Origin: Streptomyces aurantiacus JA 4570 | Lineage (GTDB): Bacteria > Actinomycetota > Actinomycetes > Streptomycetales > Streptomycetaceae | Assembly: GCF_000414115.1 (NCBI RefSeq) | Contig: NZ_AOPZ01000073.1 | Coordinates: 1 to 64,000 of the forward strand | DNA length: 64,000 nt | Reading direction: 5' to 3' | Part shown: one piece after another, positions 28,886 through 36,647 of the stretch | Layout of the letters: each line of letters begins with the position of its first letter | Position numbering within the stretch: the first letter of the stretch is position 1 | Position numbers and translations under genes: made by a program | Notes under the pieces: model-generated | Seen by the model: only the letters and a program-made list of their open reading frames with translations | Told to the model about the DNA's origin: nothing | The model's database searches: none

Positions 28886-30031
28886 ATGCCGCCCATCAGC
28901 TACAGCGACGCCGTCAACGACGCATTGGAACGACTCGGGGATCTCGGCTACGAGCGGGGCGTCGGCGTCGACCTCGCCAACCACGGCCCGATGGCCGCCG
29001 AGGCCATCGCGGTGCTCGGGCACGGGGACGAGGTCGCGCACTGGACCGGCCGCTACCGCCGCGCGCTCGACCACCACGAGCCGCCCGCCGCACGCTTCGC
29101 CCTCGACCCCGCCGACGAGGCGTCCTGGCGCCCCGCGCTGGGTGATTTCGGCCGAGCCGGCGACTGGGAGCGGCTGTTCGCGCGCGAACTCGCCACCGCG
29201 CCCTGGCGCGACGTCCTCGCCCGCTGGTGGCCGCGCCTGATCCCCGGTCTCTTCGCCGGCCTGACACACGGCCTGATCCGGACGGCGCACGCGGTGCGGG
29301 GGCTGGCCGCGGCCGGGGACGCGCCCACCGCGCTCCAGCTCGACGAGCTGTCCAGGGGCCTCGCCTACTGGGCCGCGCGGCACCGCACACTCCCCGGCAG
29401 CCCGGCCCTCCGCGGCACCGACAGCGTGGCGGAAGCCGTCGCCGCGCTGCCCCGCGTGCCGCTCGACGGACCGCGCGGTCCATCGGTCGCCCAGGGACGT
29501 CTCGACACCCTCGGGCAACTTCCCGGCTATGCCGAGTCATTGGAGCGGCTCGCGCCGCACCCGGCGTCCCGCCTGCTCGGCGACATGACGCTCCAGTTCG
29601 CCGACGTCTATCTGGGCCACCCCGAGGTCTTCCCGGTGCCGCTCGTCCACGGCGTCACCGCGCCCGCCGCCGCACGCCTCGTCCTGCCGCACCTGCCCCA
29701 GGAGTTGTACGAGCCGACGCTCGCCCAGCTGTGGCAGGTCCAGTCGGCCTTCCTCCTCGCCTTCACCACGGACCGGCGGGACGAGGGCACGGCCGCCTGG
29801 CAGACCGAGACGGCCGGCCTGCCCCCGCTCGACGAGCTCGGCGCAGGGGCCGTGGAGCACGGCGACGAACACGTCATCAAGTTCACCGAGGCATGCCTGC
29901 GGGAGTACGCACTGCGGCCCGACGCCCGCTACCCGGCGGCGGCGTACGCGGCGATACGCCGCATCCCGCGCCTGGACGCGGGCGGAGGCGTGGGGGTGGT
30001 GGCCGCGGGGGCGGCGGGGGCTGCGGACTAG
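28886..30031 (+). CDS. Questin-oxidase-family protein (DUF4243)
   Basis: A 381-residue protein that fits the questin oxidase-like family (DUF4243), named after a fungal Baeyer-Villiger-type enzyme that opens an anthraquinone ring. Family features include the start ALERLGDLGYERGVGVDLANHGPMAAEA, a conserved WTGRYRRAL, and the central LIPGLFAGLTHGLIRTAHAV. Bacterial members are uncharacterised, so the reaction is unknown; a role in oxidising an aromatic or quinone compound is inference. Divergence from a MarR regulator suggests ligand-controlled expression. Confidence 0.75.
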   Translation: MPPISYSDAVNDALERLGDLGYERGVGVDLANHGPMAAEAIAVLGHGDEVAHWTGRYRRALDHHEPPAARFALDPADEASWRPALGDFGRAGDWERLFARELATAPWRDVLARWWPRLIPGLFAGLTHGLIRTAHAVRGLAAAGDAPTALQLDELSRGLAYWAARHRTLPGSPALRGTDSVAEAVAALPRVPLDGPRGPSVAQGRLDTLGQLPGYAESLERLAPHPASRLLGDMTLQFADVYLGHPEVFPVPLVHGVTAPAAARLVLPHLPQELYEPTLAQLWQVQSAFLLAFTTDRRDEGTAAWQTETAGLPPLDELGAGAVEHGDEHVIKFTEACLREYALRPDARYPAAAYAAIRRIPRLDAGGGVGVVAAGAAGAAD

Positions 30032-30122
30032 GGCACAAAACAATTGCCTTCCGTCGGTCACATTCCTCCGGCGCCATCCGTCAGGGCAGTGACAGCAACT
30101 TGAAAGCCTTAAGGAGATGGCG

Positions 30123-30629
30123 ATGGAAACGCGTTCGATCACGGCCGAGGTCCCGATGGCTCCGCGGATGACGGAGGACCCCGCGGAGCTGGTCCCCGAG
30201 CTGGCGGCCGTGTCGGCGGCGCTGTTCAAGGTCACCGGCAACGGTTCGGTGCCGCGCTCGACGATCAGCCTGATGCAGTTGCGCGCGGGGCAGATCGTGG
30301 GCAACACCTACCTGACCGTTCTGCACACCGGGTTCCTGCGCAAGGCAGGGGAGTCGGAGGAGCGGATCACGTCGGTGGCGTCCTGGCAGGACTCGCCGTA
30401 CTTCACCGGTGCCGAGCGTGCCGCCCTGGCTCTGGTGGAGGCGGTGCTGCAGCCGTCCGTGCACGGCGAGCGGGTGTCGGACGAGCTGTACGCCCAGGCG
30501 GCCGAGCACTATGAGCCCAAGGCGCTGGCCACCTTGATGTTCGCGATAGGCCAGGTCAACTTCTTCATCGCCGTGGCGCTCATAGCCAAGCCGGTGCCCG
30601 GCCGGTCGTTCACCGACCCGTGGAAGTGA
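30123..30629 (+). CDS. Carboxymuconolactone decarboxylase/AhpD-like protein lacking the CxxC
   Basis: A 168-residue all-helical protein of the CMD/AhpD family. In active AhpD-like enzymes a Q-[IV]-x-G-C-x-x-C-x-x-x-H motif carries the redox cysteines. Here the equivalent is GQIVGNTYLTVLH (57-69), with Asn and Leu replacing both cysteines, so normal alkylhydroperoxidase chemistry is not expected. The rest, including ERITSVASWQDSPYFTGAERAALAL, is standard for the family. AAGGAG abuts the ATG at 30117, so the second ATG at 30123, six bases from it, is the better start. Confidence 0.8.
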   Translation: METRSITAEVPMAPRMTEDPAELVPELAAVSAALFKVTGNGSVPRSTISLMQLRAGQIVGNTYLTVLHTGFLRKAGESEERITSVASWQDSPYFTGAERAALALVEAVLQPSVHGERVSDELYAQAAEHYEPKALATLMFAIGQVNFFIAVALIAKPVPGRSFTDPWK

Positions 30630-30655
30630 GGCCGCCCAGGAGGAAGTGAGGCCGC
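30622..30655. repeat. 14-bp direct repeat at the stop codon
   Basis: GGAAGTGAGGCCGC occurs at 30622-30635 and again at 30642-30655. The first copy contains the stop of the AhpD-like gene. Confidence 0.85.
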
Positions 30656-31003
30656 TTGTGCACGGCTCGGGCGCGGCGGGCCCGAGCCGACCGCCGCCGC
30701 CGCGCCCGCCGCGCACCCTCTTTCGCAGCGTCGGGCTTTCGAGTGACATCCGGGGCGCGCAACCAGTGGTCCGGGCAAGGAAGTTCGGGCCCCGTCCGGG
30801 GCGTGGTCGCGGAGGGCTCCTCGTTCCGGTGAACCAGGAGCGGGCCGTCAAGTCCGGCGCGCCTGTGCGCCCGGGGCGCGCATCACCGGGCGTGACCGGG
30901 CCCACGACCCGGTGTCTGCCGGGAGTGCGCCGGGCGCACCGGAACCGTCACAGCTCCTGCCACACGGCTTAACGCCCGGCGTCAGATCCGTATTCTTCGG
31001 ATC
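30630..31003. other. Intergenic region, no gene seen
   Basis: Apart from the short direct repeat at its start and the hairpin at 30663-30689, I see no convincing coding frame in these 374 bases. Frames on both strands have the composition of random high-GC sequence. Confidence 0.6.
30663..30689. terminator. Hairpin terminator
   Basis: CGGCTCGGGC and GCCCGAGCCG form a perfect 10-bp stem with a 7-base loop, 34 bases after the AhpD-like gene. Confidence 0.75.
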
Positions 31004-31810
31004 ATGGCCGCTCCCCTCGCATATGCCCTCATCGCCACTGACCTGGACGGAACCCTGCTGCGCTGTGACGACACGGTTTCCGACCGGTCGCGCAGGGCGC
31101 TGGCCGCCGCGAGTGAGGGCGGAGCGCGGCACCTTGTCGTCACCGGGCGTCCCGCGCCCCGCGTGCGCCCGCTCCTGGAGGAGCTCGGGTGCGACGGCCT
31201 CGCGGTGTGCGGGCAGGGCGCCCAGCTCTACGACGCGGGCAGCGGCCGCATGGTGTGGTCGGTGACGCTGGACCGTGAGCTCGCGGAGGCCGCGTTGGGG
31301 AAGATCGAGGCGGAGGTCGGGCAGGTCTTCGCGGCGGTCGACCAGGACGGGGTCGACGGGCTGACGCTGATCGAGCCCGGGTACGAGATGCCGCACCCGA
31401 CGCTGCCCGCGGTGCGGGTGCCCCGGCGGGACGTGCTGTGGGAGGAGCCGATCAGCAAGGTGCTGCTGCGGCACCCCGCGCTGGCGGACGACGAGTTGGC
31501 GGAGGTGGCCCGGGCGGCGGTGGGGTCGCTCGCGACGGTCACGATGTCCGGGCCCGGCACGGTGGAGCTTCAGCCGTGCGGGGTGACGAAGGCGACGGGG
31601 CTCGCGCTGGCGGCGGAGCGGATGGGGCTGAGGGCCGCCGACACCCTCGCGTTCGGTGACATGCCGAACGACATCCCGATGTTCGCGTGGGCCGCGCACG
31701 GCGTGGCGATGGCCAACGCCCACCTTGAACTCAAGGCGGTCGCGGACGAGTTGACCGCGTCCAACGAGGAGGACGGGATCGCGGTGGTGCTGGAGCGGCT
31801 GATGGGGTGA
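31004..31810 (+). CDS. HAD-superfamily hydrolase (Cof type)
   Basis: A 268-residue Cof-type (class IIB) HAD phosphatase. Motif I is ATDLDGTLLRCDD (nucleophile Asp near residue 13), motif II is VVTGRPAPRV, motif III Lys is in VTKATGLALAAERMG, and motif IV is FGDMPNDIPMF. These enzymes dephosphorylate sugar phosphates, FMN or similar metabolites; specificity is not visible. It stands alone, with a long G-rich intergenic region after it. Confidence 0.9.
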   Translation: MAAPLAYALIATDLDGTLLRCDDTVSDRSRRALAAASEGGARHLVVTGRPAPRVRPLLEELGCDGLAVCGQGAQLYDAGSGRMVWSVTLDRELAEAALGKIEAEVGQVFAAVDQDGVDGLTLIEPGYEMPHPTLPAVRVPRRDVLWEEPISKVLLRHPALADDELAEVARAAVGSLATVTMSGPGTVELQPCGVTKATGLALAAERMGLRAADTLAFGDMPNDIPMFAWAAHGVAMANAHLELKAVADELTASNEEDGIAVVLERLMG

Positions 31811-31874
31811 GGGTGGGGCGCCACGTGTCCGGAGCTGGGCGGGCTGTCGGCGGGCGGTCTGGCGTGTGGCGTGT

Positions 31875-31911
31875 GGGGTGGGGGCGGCGTGTGGGGCCCG
31901 GGTGCTGGGGG
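31875..31911 (+). other. Potential G-quadruplex
   Basis: Five runs of three to five G (31875-78, 31880-84, 31893-96, 31900-02, 31907-11) are separated by loops of 1, 8, 3 and 4 bases. This satisfies the usual G-quadruplex pattern on the plus strand. Confidence 0.45.
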
Positions 31912-32332
31912 TGGCGCGTGGCCGGAAATGTACGCGGGGTGGATGTCTGGCCGGATGACGTCAGGTGGCGGAGGTGGGGGTTCCGGTTCGGCGGGCGGGG
32001 TCGTGCGCGGCCGTCGGGGCCCGGCCGGTGGGCCGCGCGATGTGCTGCCTGATGTGTTGCCGGTCCTTCGTGTGGCCGTTCGTCCAGTACGCCGCTCCGT
32101 CCTGGGGTCGGTGCGGGGGTCGCGCGGGGCTCGTGCCGGGGCGGGCGGCTGTCTGTGGAACGGGGGGTATTACTCGCTCCATGTGGGGCACATCGTTGCC
32201 TGTGGAGTAATTCGGTCATTCCATGTCTATCGGGCAGGCTGGTCTCCTCTGCTCGGGCAGGCGCTGGCTGTGATCGAAAGGCGACCGGATACGCTGACTT
32301 GAGTGATGGCAGCGACACATCGACAAACCGTG

Positions 32333-32374
32333 TCATCGACGAATGATCGACCGAGTGATCGACTTGTGATCGTC
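32333..32374. promoter_or_regulatory. Four phased TGATCGAC octamers before polyprenyl synthase
   Basis: TCATCGAC (32333), TGATCGAC (32344), TGATCGAC (32356) and TGATCGTC (32367) are spaced 11, 12 and 11 bases apart, about one DNA turn. A further ACATCGAC is at 32317. They end 20 bases before the GTG start. Confidence 0.6.
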
Positions 32375-32394
32375 AGCAGACAGGAGAACCCCTC

Positions 32395-33405
32395 GTGACC
32401 GTCGTCGGGCCCTTCGGGCTGAGCGTGCGGGACCAGGCTCTCGAAGCCGATGTCCAGGCCGGGTTGGCGGCTGTCGAGGAGGGCCTGCTCGAGGCCACCA
32501 AGAGCGAGGTCCCCTTCATCACCGAAGCCGCCCAGCACCTCGTGCGGGCCGGCGGCAAACGTTTTCGGCCACTGCTTGTGATGCTCACGGCCCAGTTCGG
32601 CGACCCGTACGCGCCCGGAGTGGTGCCGTCGGCCGTGGTGGTGGAGCTGACGCACCTCGCGACGCTGTACCACGACGACGTGATGGACGAGGCCGATGTG
32701 CGCCGGGGCGTGGCGAGCGCCAACCAGCGCTGGGGCAACTCCGTGGCGGTCCTCACCGGCGACTTCCTGTTCGCGCGCGCGTCCCACACGCTGGCCGACC
32801 TCGGGCCGGAGGCCGTCCGTATCCAGGCCGAGGCGTTCGAGCGGCTGGTCACCGGGCAGATCCTGGAGACCGCGGGGCCGTCCGACGGGCGTGACCCGGT
32901 CGACCACTACCTCGAGGTGCTGGCCGGGAAGACCGGCTCGCTGGTCGCCGTCGCCTGTCGGTTCGGGGCGATGATGTCGGGCGCCGACGAGACCGTGGTG
33001 GACGTGCTCACGCAGTACGGGGAGCGGCTGGGGGTCGCCTTCCAGCTCGCGGACGACGTCCTCGACATCGCGTCCGAGTCGACGGAATCCGGGAAGACGC
33101 CGGGTACGGATCTGCGGGAGGGGATTGCCACGCTGCCCGTGCTGCGGCTGCGGGAGCGGGTCGCTCGGCTCGGGCTCGCGGAGGATGTCGCGCTGTGCGA
33201 GCTGCTGGACTCCGATCTCACGGATGACGCCCGGCATGCGGAGGCGCTTGCCCGGCTGCGGGTGCATCCGGCTCTTGAGCAGGCTCGGCGGGACACGGTG
33301 CGGTATGCCGAGGAGGCTCGGGCCGCGCTTGTTCCGTTGCCCGAGTGTGACGCCAAGGCGTCGTTGGTCGAGCTGTGCGACTTGGTTGTGCATCGGGCTG
33401 GATGA
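32395..33405 (+). CDS. Polyprenyl diphosphate synthase (long chain, trans)
   Basis: A 336-residue trans-isoprenyl diphosphate synthase. Both aspartate-rich motifs are present: DDVMDEAD in LATLYHDDVMDEADVRRG and DDVLD in AFQLADDVLDIASES. GGKRFRPLLVML is the allylic-substrate site. Small residues before the first motif (HLATLYH) suggest a long product, so it probably makes the menaquinone side chain (octaprenyl to nonaprenyl range), not geranylgeranyl diphosphate; the exact chain length is inference. GTG start with AGGAG eight bases upstream. Co-location with complex I and the MenJ-like gene supports a respiratory quinone role. Confidence 0.88.
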   Translation: MTVVGPFGLSVRDQALEADVQAGLAAVEEGLLEATKSEVPFITEAAQHLVRAGGKRFRPLLVMLTAQFGDPYAPGVVPSAVVVELTHLATLYHDDVMDEADVRRGVASANQRWGNSVAVLTGDFLFARASHTLADLGPEAVRIQAEAFERLVTGQILETAGPSDGRDPVDHYLEVLAGKTGSLVAVACRFGAMMSGADETVVDVLTQYGERLGVAFQLADDVLDIASESTESGKTPGTDLREGIATLPVLRLRERVARLGLAEDVALCELLDSDLTDDARHAEALARLRVHPALEQARRDTVRYAEEARAALVPLPECDAKASLVELCDLVVHRAG

Positions 33406-33838
33406 GGGTGCCCGCGGGGCTTCGTGGGCCGATTCGTGGTTGCCGTTGTCCTTGAGGTCGGCGTTGGCCTGGGTGGTGCCCTGCCGCCCACATACCGGCG
33501 CTGTCGGCCTGGGTGGTGCCCCGCCGCCCACATATCGGCCCCGTCGGCCGGGGCTGTGCCCACCCGTTCCGCCCTGCCTTCCCCAAGCTCTCGGCTTCGC
33601 TCGAGCAGGAACGGTGCCCCGGCGGTGCGTCGCGGACCACGGTCACGGGTGGGTGGGTGGGAGAGCCGCCGCGCAGCGGCGGTGCGTAAGGCGTGGCCGT
33701 GCGTAAGGCCGCCGTAGGCGTGATGCACGTCACACCTAGAGGTCGAGCCTGGATTGAGTCCAGGGTCGGATTCGTTCCGTACTCATGGCCAGAGCCGGCG
33801 CAGGGGGCGTCGGTCGTGGAACGGGGAGATTTCAGGTC
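33406..33838. other. Repeat-rich intergenic region
   Basis: These 433 bases contain 2.5 copies of a 40-bp tandem repeat (33466-33565) and one copy of the motif CCCCAAGCTCTCGGCTTCGC running into TCGAGCAGG (33580-33609), a sequence I recognise as a frequent intergenic repeat in Streptomyces. No gene is supported. Confidence 0.65.
33466..33565. repeat. 40-bp tandem repeat, about 2.5 copies
   Basis: Units begin at 33466, 33506 and 33546. Each starts with GGCCTGGGTGGTGCCCYGCC or a close variant and contains CCGCCCACATA in the first two copies. Confidence 0.85.
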
Positions 33839-34894
33839 ATGGGCACTGTCACCACGTACGCCAAGAACCGCCGCCGCACCCTGCTCGTCACGGGCGTCGC
33901 GGTCGCCGCGGCCGCCGGTGTGGCCGCCACCGTCCTGCCGGCGACGGCGGACAGCGGAAGCGGAAGCGGGACGAGCGGAGCCGGCGGGAGCCGCAGCGGC
34001 GCGCACGGCGTCGCGCACGGCGCCGGAGCGGGCGGCGACGAGACCGTAGTGGCGCGGAGCGGCAAGGCCGCCGGCGGCACCCTCTTCGTGGCGAGCATGA
34101 ACGGCGCCAACGAGGTACCCGTCCAGGGCGGCCCCGCCGTCGGCGACAAGGACGGCGCGGCCCTGCAGTTCGTGAAGGTCAAGGGCGACAAGGTCAGCGT
34201 CACCGTGAAGTGGCGCGGCACCGCCAAGCCGTCCGCCCTGCACATCCACCAGGGCGCCAAGGGAACCAACGGAGGCATCAAGGTCGACTTCACCAAGCTG
34301 CTCGCCAAGGCCGAGCACCAGCGCGTCACCGGCACGGTCAAGGTCACCGACGCCGCCCTGCTCAAGCGCCTCAAGGCGGACCCGAACGGCTTCTACGCCA
34401 ACCTGCACACCGCCGAGTTCCCCGGCGGAGCCGTCCGCGGCCAGCTCCACAAGGTCACCGCGAACGTCTCCCTGGACGCGGCCGCGCGCAGCTTCCAGGC
34501 GTCCGTGGTCAAGGGCAAGCAGATCTACCAGTGCAAGAAGGCCGAGGACGGCTCGGGCGGGTTCACCTTCCAGCAGCGCGACGTCCGCGCGACCCTCGGC
34601 GGCCGCATCGCCCACGACTTCGTCGCCCCGAACTCCGGCACCCCGCGCTGGGTCGCCCCCGACGGCAGCGGCGTCACCGGCAAGTTGATCTCCAAGACGC
34701 CCAACGGCGCGAAGAACATCGCCGAACTCGACCTGAAGGCCGAGCAGGTCGGCAAGAAGCGCGGGCTGCTCGCGGGCACGACCGAGATCCTGCGGCTCAA
34801 CACCGTCGGCGGCGTCCAGCCGTCCGGCAGCTGCAAGTCCGGCAGCATCACGTCGGTGCCGTACGGCGCGGACTACGTGTTCGTCAAGCGCTGA
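33839..34894 (+). CDS. Secreted CHRD-domain protein with DUF3455-like C-terminal part
   Basis: A 351-residue exported protein. The N-terminus has a signal peptide (NRRRTLLVTGVAVAAAAGVA, cleavage near ATA-D), then a Gly/Ser-rich linker. A CHRD domain spans about residues 75-205: LFVASMNGANEVPVQGGPAV at its start, ALHIHQGAKGTNGG in the middle and FYANLHTAEFPGGAVRGQL at its end. The second half begins KQIYQCKKAEDGSGGFTFQQ and fits DUF3455-type domains. The function of either domain in bacteria is not established. The ATG at 33839 is chosen because it starts directly before the signal peptide. A strong terminator follows. Confidence 0.8.
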   Translation: MGTVTTYAKNRRRTLLVTGVAVAAAAGVAATVLPATADSGSGSGTSGAGGSRSGAHGVAHGAGAGGDETVVARSGKAAGGTLFVASMNGANEVPVQGGPAVGDKDGAALQFVKVKGDKVSVTVKWRGTAKPSALHIHQGAKGTNGGIKVDFTKLLAKAEHQRVTGTVKVTDAALLKRLKADPNGFYANLHTAEFPGGAVRGQLHKVTANVSLDAAARSFQASVVKGKQIYQCKKAEDGSGGFTFQQRDVRATLGGRIAHDFVAPNSGTPRWVAPDGSGVTGKLISKTPNGAKNIAELDLKAEQVGKKRGLLAGTTEILRLNTVGGVQPSGSCKSGSITSVPYGADYVFVKR

Positions 34895-35201
34895 GCCTCA
34901 GCGCTCGGACCACGTGACAGACGTGCGGAACTCCCCCGTGACGCACTGATCGTCACCATCCCGGGCGGCGCCTCCCCCTACGGGACGGGGGAGGTGCCGC
35001 CCCCTTTTGTCATCCCAGAGCAGTACGCGGAGTTGCTCCCGGGGTCTGACGCTTCTGGCTGGCCGATTTGGTCGGATGGAGACAGCTGAAAGCCAGCACG
35101 GACAACCACTCCTGACCAATTCGGGTGAGAATGGCGGCGCGGGGTGGACGAGTGCACGCGAGGACGGAACGCCGCCGCCGACGACGGAGGTAGGGCACAC
35201 A
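34895..35201. other. Intergenic region before the LolA-like gene
   Basis: These 307 bases hold the terminator of the CHRD gene at 34963-35008 and then the presumed promoter of the next gene. I see no coding sequence. The reading frame upstream of 35202 is open but lacks a proper start and has poor composition. Confidence 0.5.
34963..35008 (+). terminator. Rho-independent terminator with T-tract
   Basis: GGGCGGCGCCTCCCCC and GGGGGAGGTGCCGCCC form a 16-bp stem (one G-T wobble) with an 8-base loop, followed by CCTTTTG. It is one of the few hairpins in the window with a T-run. Confidence 0.85.
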
Positions 35202-36488
35202 ATGGCACCGTACGAACCGGAGCAGGACACCAACGAGGCGGACGAGCTGAGCGCAGGCCGCCGCAAGGCCGCCCGCTATGTCGTCCCGCTCGCGGTGGCG
35301 GGGGTGGCCGCGGCGACCATCGGGCTGGTCCCGGCGCTCGCCACCTCGGGTGACCCGGACCTGCCGGACGTCACCGCACAGGAACTCATCGAGAAGATCG
35401 CCGCGTCGGACACCGAGCAGCTCTCCGGCACGGTGAAGATCAGCACCGACCTGGGCCTGCCGTCGTTCGGCTCCGGCATGACCGGCGGCTTCGCCCCGGG
35501 CGCCGGAGCGGGCGGTGCGGGTGAGGACGGCGGCGAGGGCGGCAAGGGCGGCTCGGCCGCCGACCCGAGCGCCAAGCTGATGGAGCTGGCCTCCGGCACG
35601 CACACGCTCCGCGTCGCCGCCGACGGCCCGGACAAGCAGAAGCTGTCGGTGCTCGACGACGCCGCCGAGTACAGCCTGATCCACAACGGCGACGACGTAT
35701 GGGCGTACGACAGCGCGTCGAACGAGGCGTATCACTCCAAGGACGCCGGCAAGGGCGACAAGCACGGCAAGCAGCACGACCGTGAGGGCGCGAAGGACCT
35801 GGGCAAGGAAGTTCCCTCCACGCCCAAGGAGTTCGCCGAGCAGGCCCTGAAGGCGGCCGACAAGTCGGCGACGTCCGTGAAGGTCGACGGCAGCGCGCAG
35901 GTCGCGGGCCGTGACGCCTACCGCCTGGTGCTCAAGCCGAAGGAGTCCGGTTCGACGGTCGGCCAGATCACCATCGCGGTGGACGCCAAGACGGGTACGC
36001 CGCTGAAGTTCACGCTGTCCCCGGCGGGCGGCGGTTCCGCGGTCGTCGACGCGGGCTTCACGAAGGTCGACTTCGGCAAGCCGGCCGCCTCCACCTTCGA
36101 CTTCAGGCCCCCGAAGGGCACGAAGGTCACCGAGGAGGGCGACGCGAACGGGCGCCACGGCAAGGACGGCATGGGCGGCAGGGACCTCAAGGGCATGGAG
36201 GACGGCGGCCTCAACGTCATCGGCGACGGCTGGACGTCCATCGCCGAGCTGAAGACGCCCGGCGGCCAGGGCCTGCCCACGTCGGGCTCGGGCTCCGACT
36301 CCGGCGACGTACCGCCGGAGGCCGAGAAGTTCCTGAACTCCCTCGGCGACCAGGTGAAGGGCGACTTCGGCTCGGGCACGGTCTTCAAGACCCGCCTGAT
36401 CAACGCCCTCGTCACCGACGACGGCAAGGTGTACGTCGGCGCGGTCACGAAGGACGCGCTGGTCAAGGCGGCGAACGCGGCCCACTAG
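35202..36488 (+). CDS. LolA-like/DUF2092-type exported protein
   Basis: A 428-residue protein with a short charged cytoplasmic N-terminus, one membrane segment (RYVVPLAVAGVAAATIGLVPA, about residues 24-44) and a large extracytoplasmic part. The domain layout (VTAQELIEKIAASDTEQLSGTVKISTDLGL, then the VDGSAQVAGRDAYRLVLKPK and AVDAKTGTPLKFTL segments) matches the LolA/LppX-like convex beta-sheet fold used for binding lipid or acting as an RseB-like sensor. In a monoderm organism lipoprotein carriage to an outer membrane is not possible, so another ligand is expected. It precedes an ABC transporter, separated by a strong hairpin. Confidence 0.75.
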   Translation: MAPYEPEQDTNEADELSAGRRKAARYVVPLAVAGVAAATIGLVPALATSGDPDLPDVTAQELIEKIAASDTEQLSGTVKISTDLGLPSFGSGMTGGFAPGAGAGGAGEDGGEGGKGGSAADPSAKLMELASGTHTLRVAADGPDKQKLSVLDDAAEYSLIHNGDDVWAYDSASNEAYHSKDAGKGDKHGKQHDREGAKDLGKEVPSTPKEFAEQALKAADKSATSVKVDGSAQVAGRDAYRLVLKPKESGSTVGQITIAVDAKTGTPLKFTLSPAGGGSAVVDAGFTKVDFGKPAASTFDFRPPKGTKVTEEGDANGRHGKDGMGGRDLKGMEDGGLNVIGDGWTSIAELKTPGGQGLPTSGSGSDSGDVPPEAEKFLNSLGDQVKGDFGSGTVFKTRLINALVTDDGKVYVGAVTKDALVKAANAAH

Positions 36489-36526
36489 CGGCACTGGCGG
36501 CGGCGCGACCGTGAGCACATGAGAGC

Positions 36527-36573
36527 GGGCGGCGGTTGGGAGGTACCGGTCCGGTACCTCCCAACCGCCGCCC
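36527..36573. terminator. 23-bp perfect palindrome, terminator-like
   Basis: The left arm ends GGTTGGGAGGTACCGG and the right arm starts CCGGTACCTCCCAACC; the two 23-base arms are fully complementary with a single T between them. It lies 39 bases after the LolA-like gene and probably ends that transcript. Confidence 0.8.
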
Positions 36574-36582
36574 CATCGTTCA

Positions 36583-36634
36583 GCCGGACACCTCGTCCGG
36601 CCGGGCAAGCCGGGCACCTCGTCCGGCCGGGCAA
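36583..36634. repeat. 26-bp tandem repeat, two copies
   Basis: Two copies (36583-36608 and 36609-36634) differ at one base. The shared part includes CACCTCGTCCGGCCGGGCAA. The first copy contains the small hairpin CCGGAC-ACCTC-GTCCGG. They lie directly before the ABC ATPase ribosome site. Confidence 0.85.
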
Positions 36635-36647
36635 CGGGAGGAAGACG

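Larger units (their letters stand above)
31811..32394. other. G/T-rich intergenic region upstream of polyprenyl synthase
   Basis: No credible gene is seen in these 584 bases; long frames on both strands are low-complexity shadows. The first 300 bases are strongly G- and T-rich on the plus strand and include a potential G-quadruplex (31875-31911). The last 80 bases hold a possible -10 (TACGCT, 32290-32295) and an array of phased octamers (32333-32374) just before the GTG of the polyprenyl synthase. Confidence 0.6.

Noticed and set aside
31731..32336. Long minus-strand frame over the intergenic region
   Set aside because: Its composition (Pro/Arg/Thr/His-rich, no domain) is that of a shadow of G-rich DNA, and it overlaps the HAD gene end.
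35007..35201. Longer N-terminus for the LolA-like protein
   Set aside because: The upstream frame starts in the terminator T-tract and has no ribosome site; ATG 35202 directly precedes the conserved charged and membrane segments.
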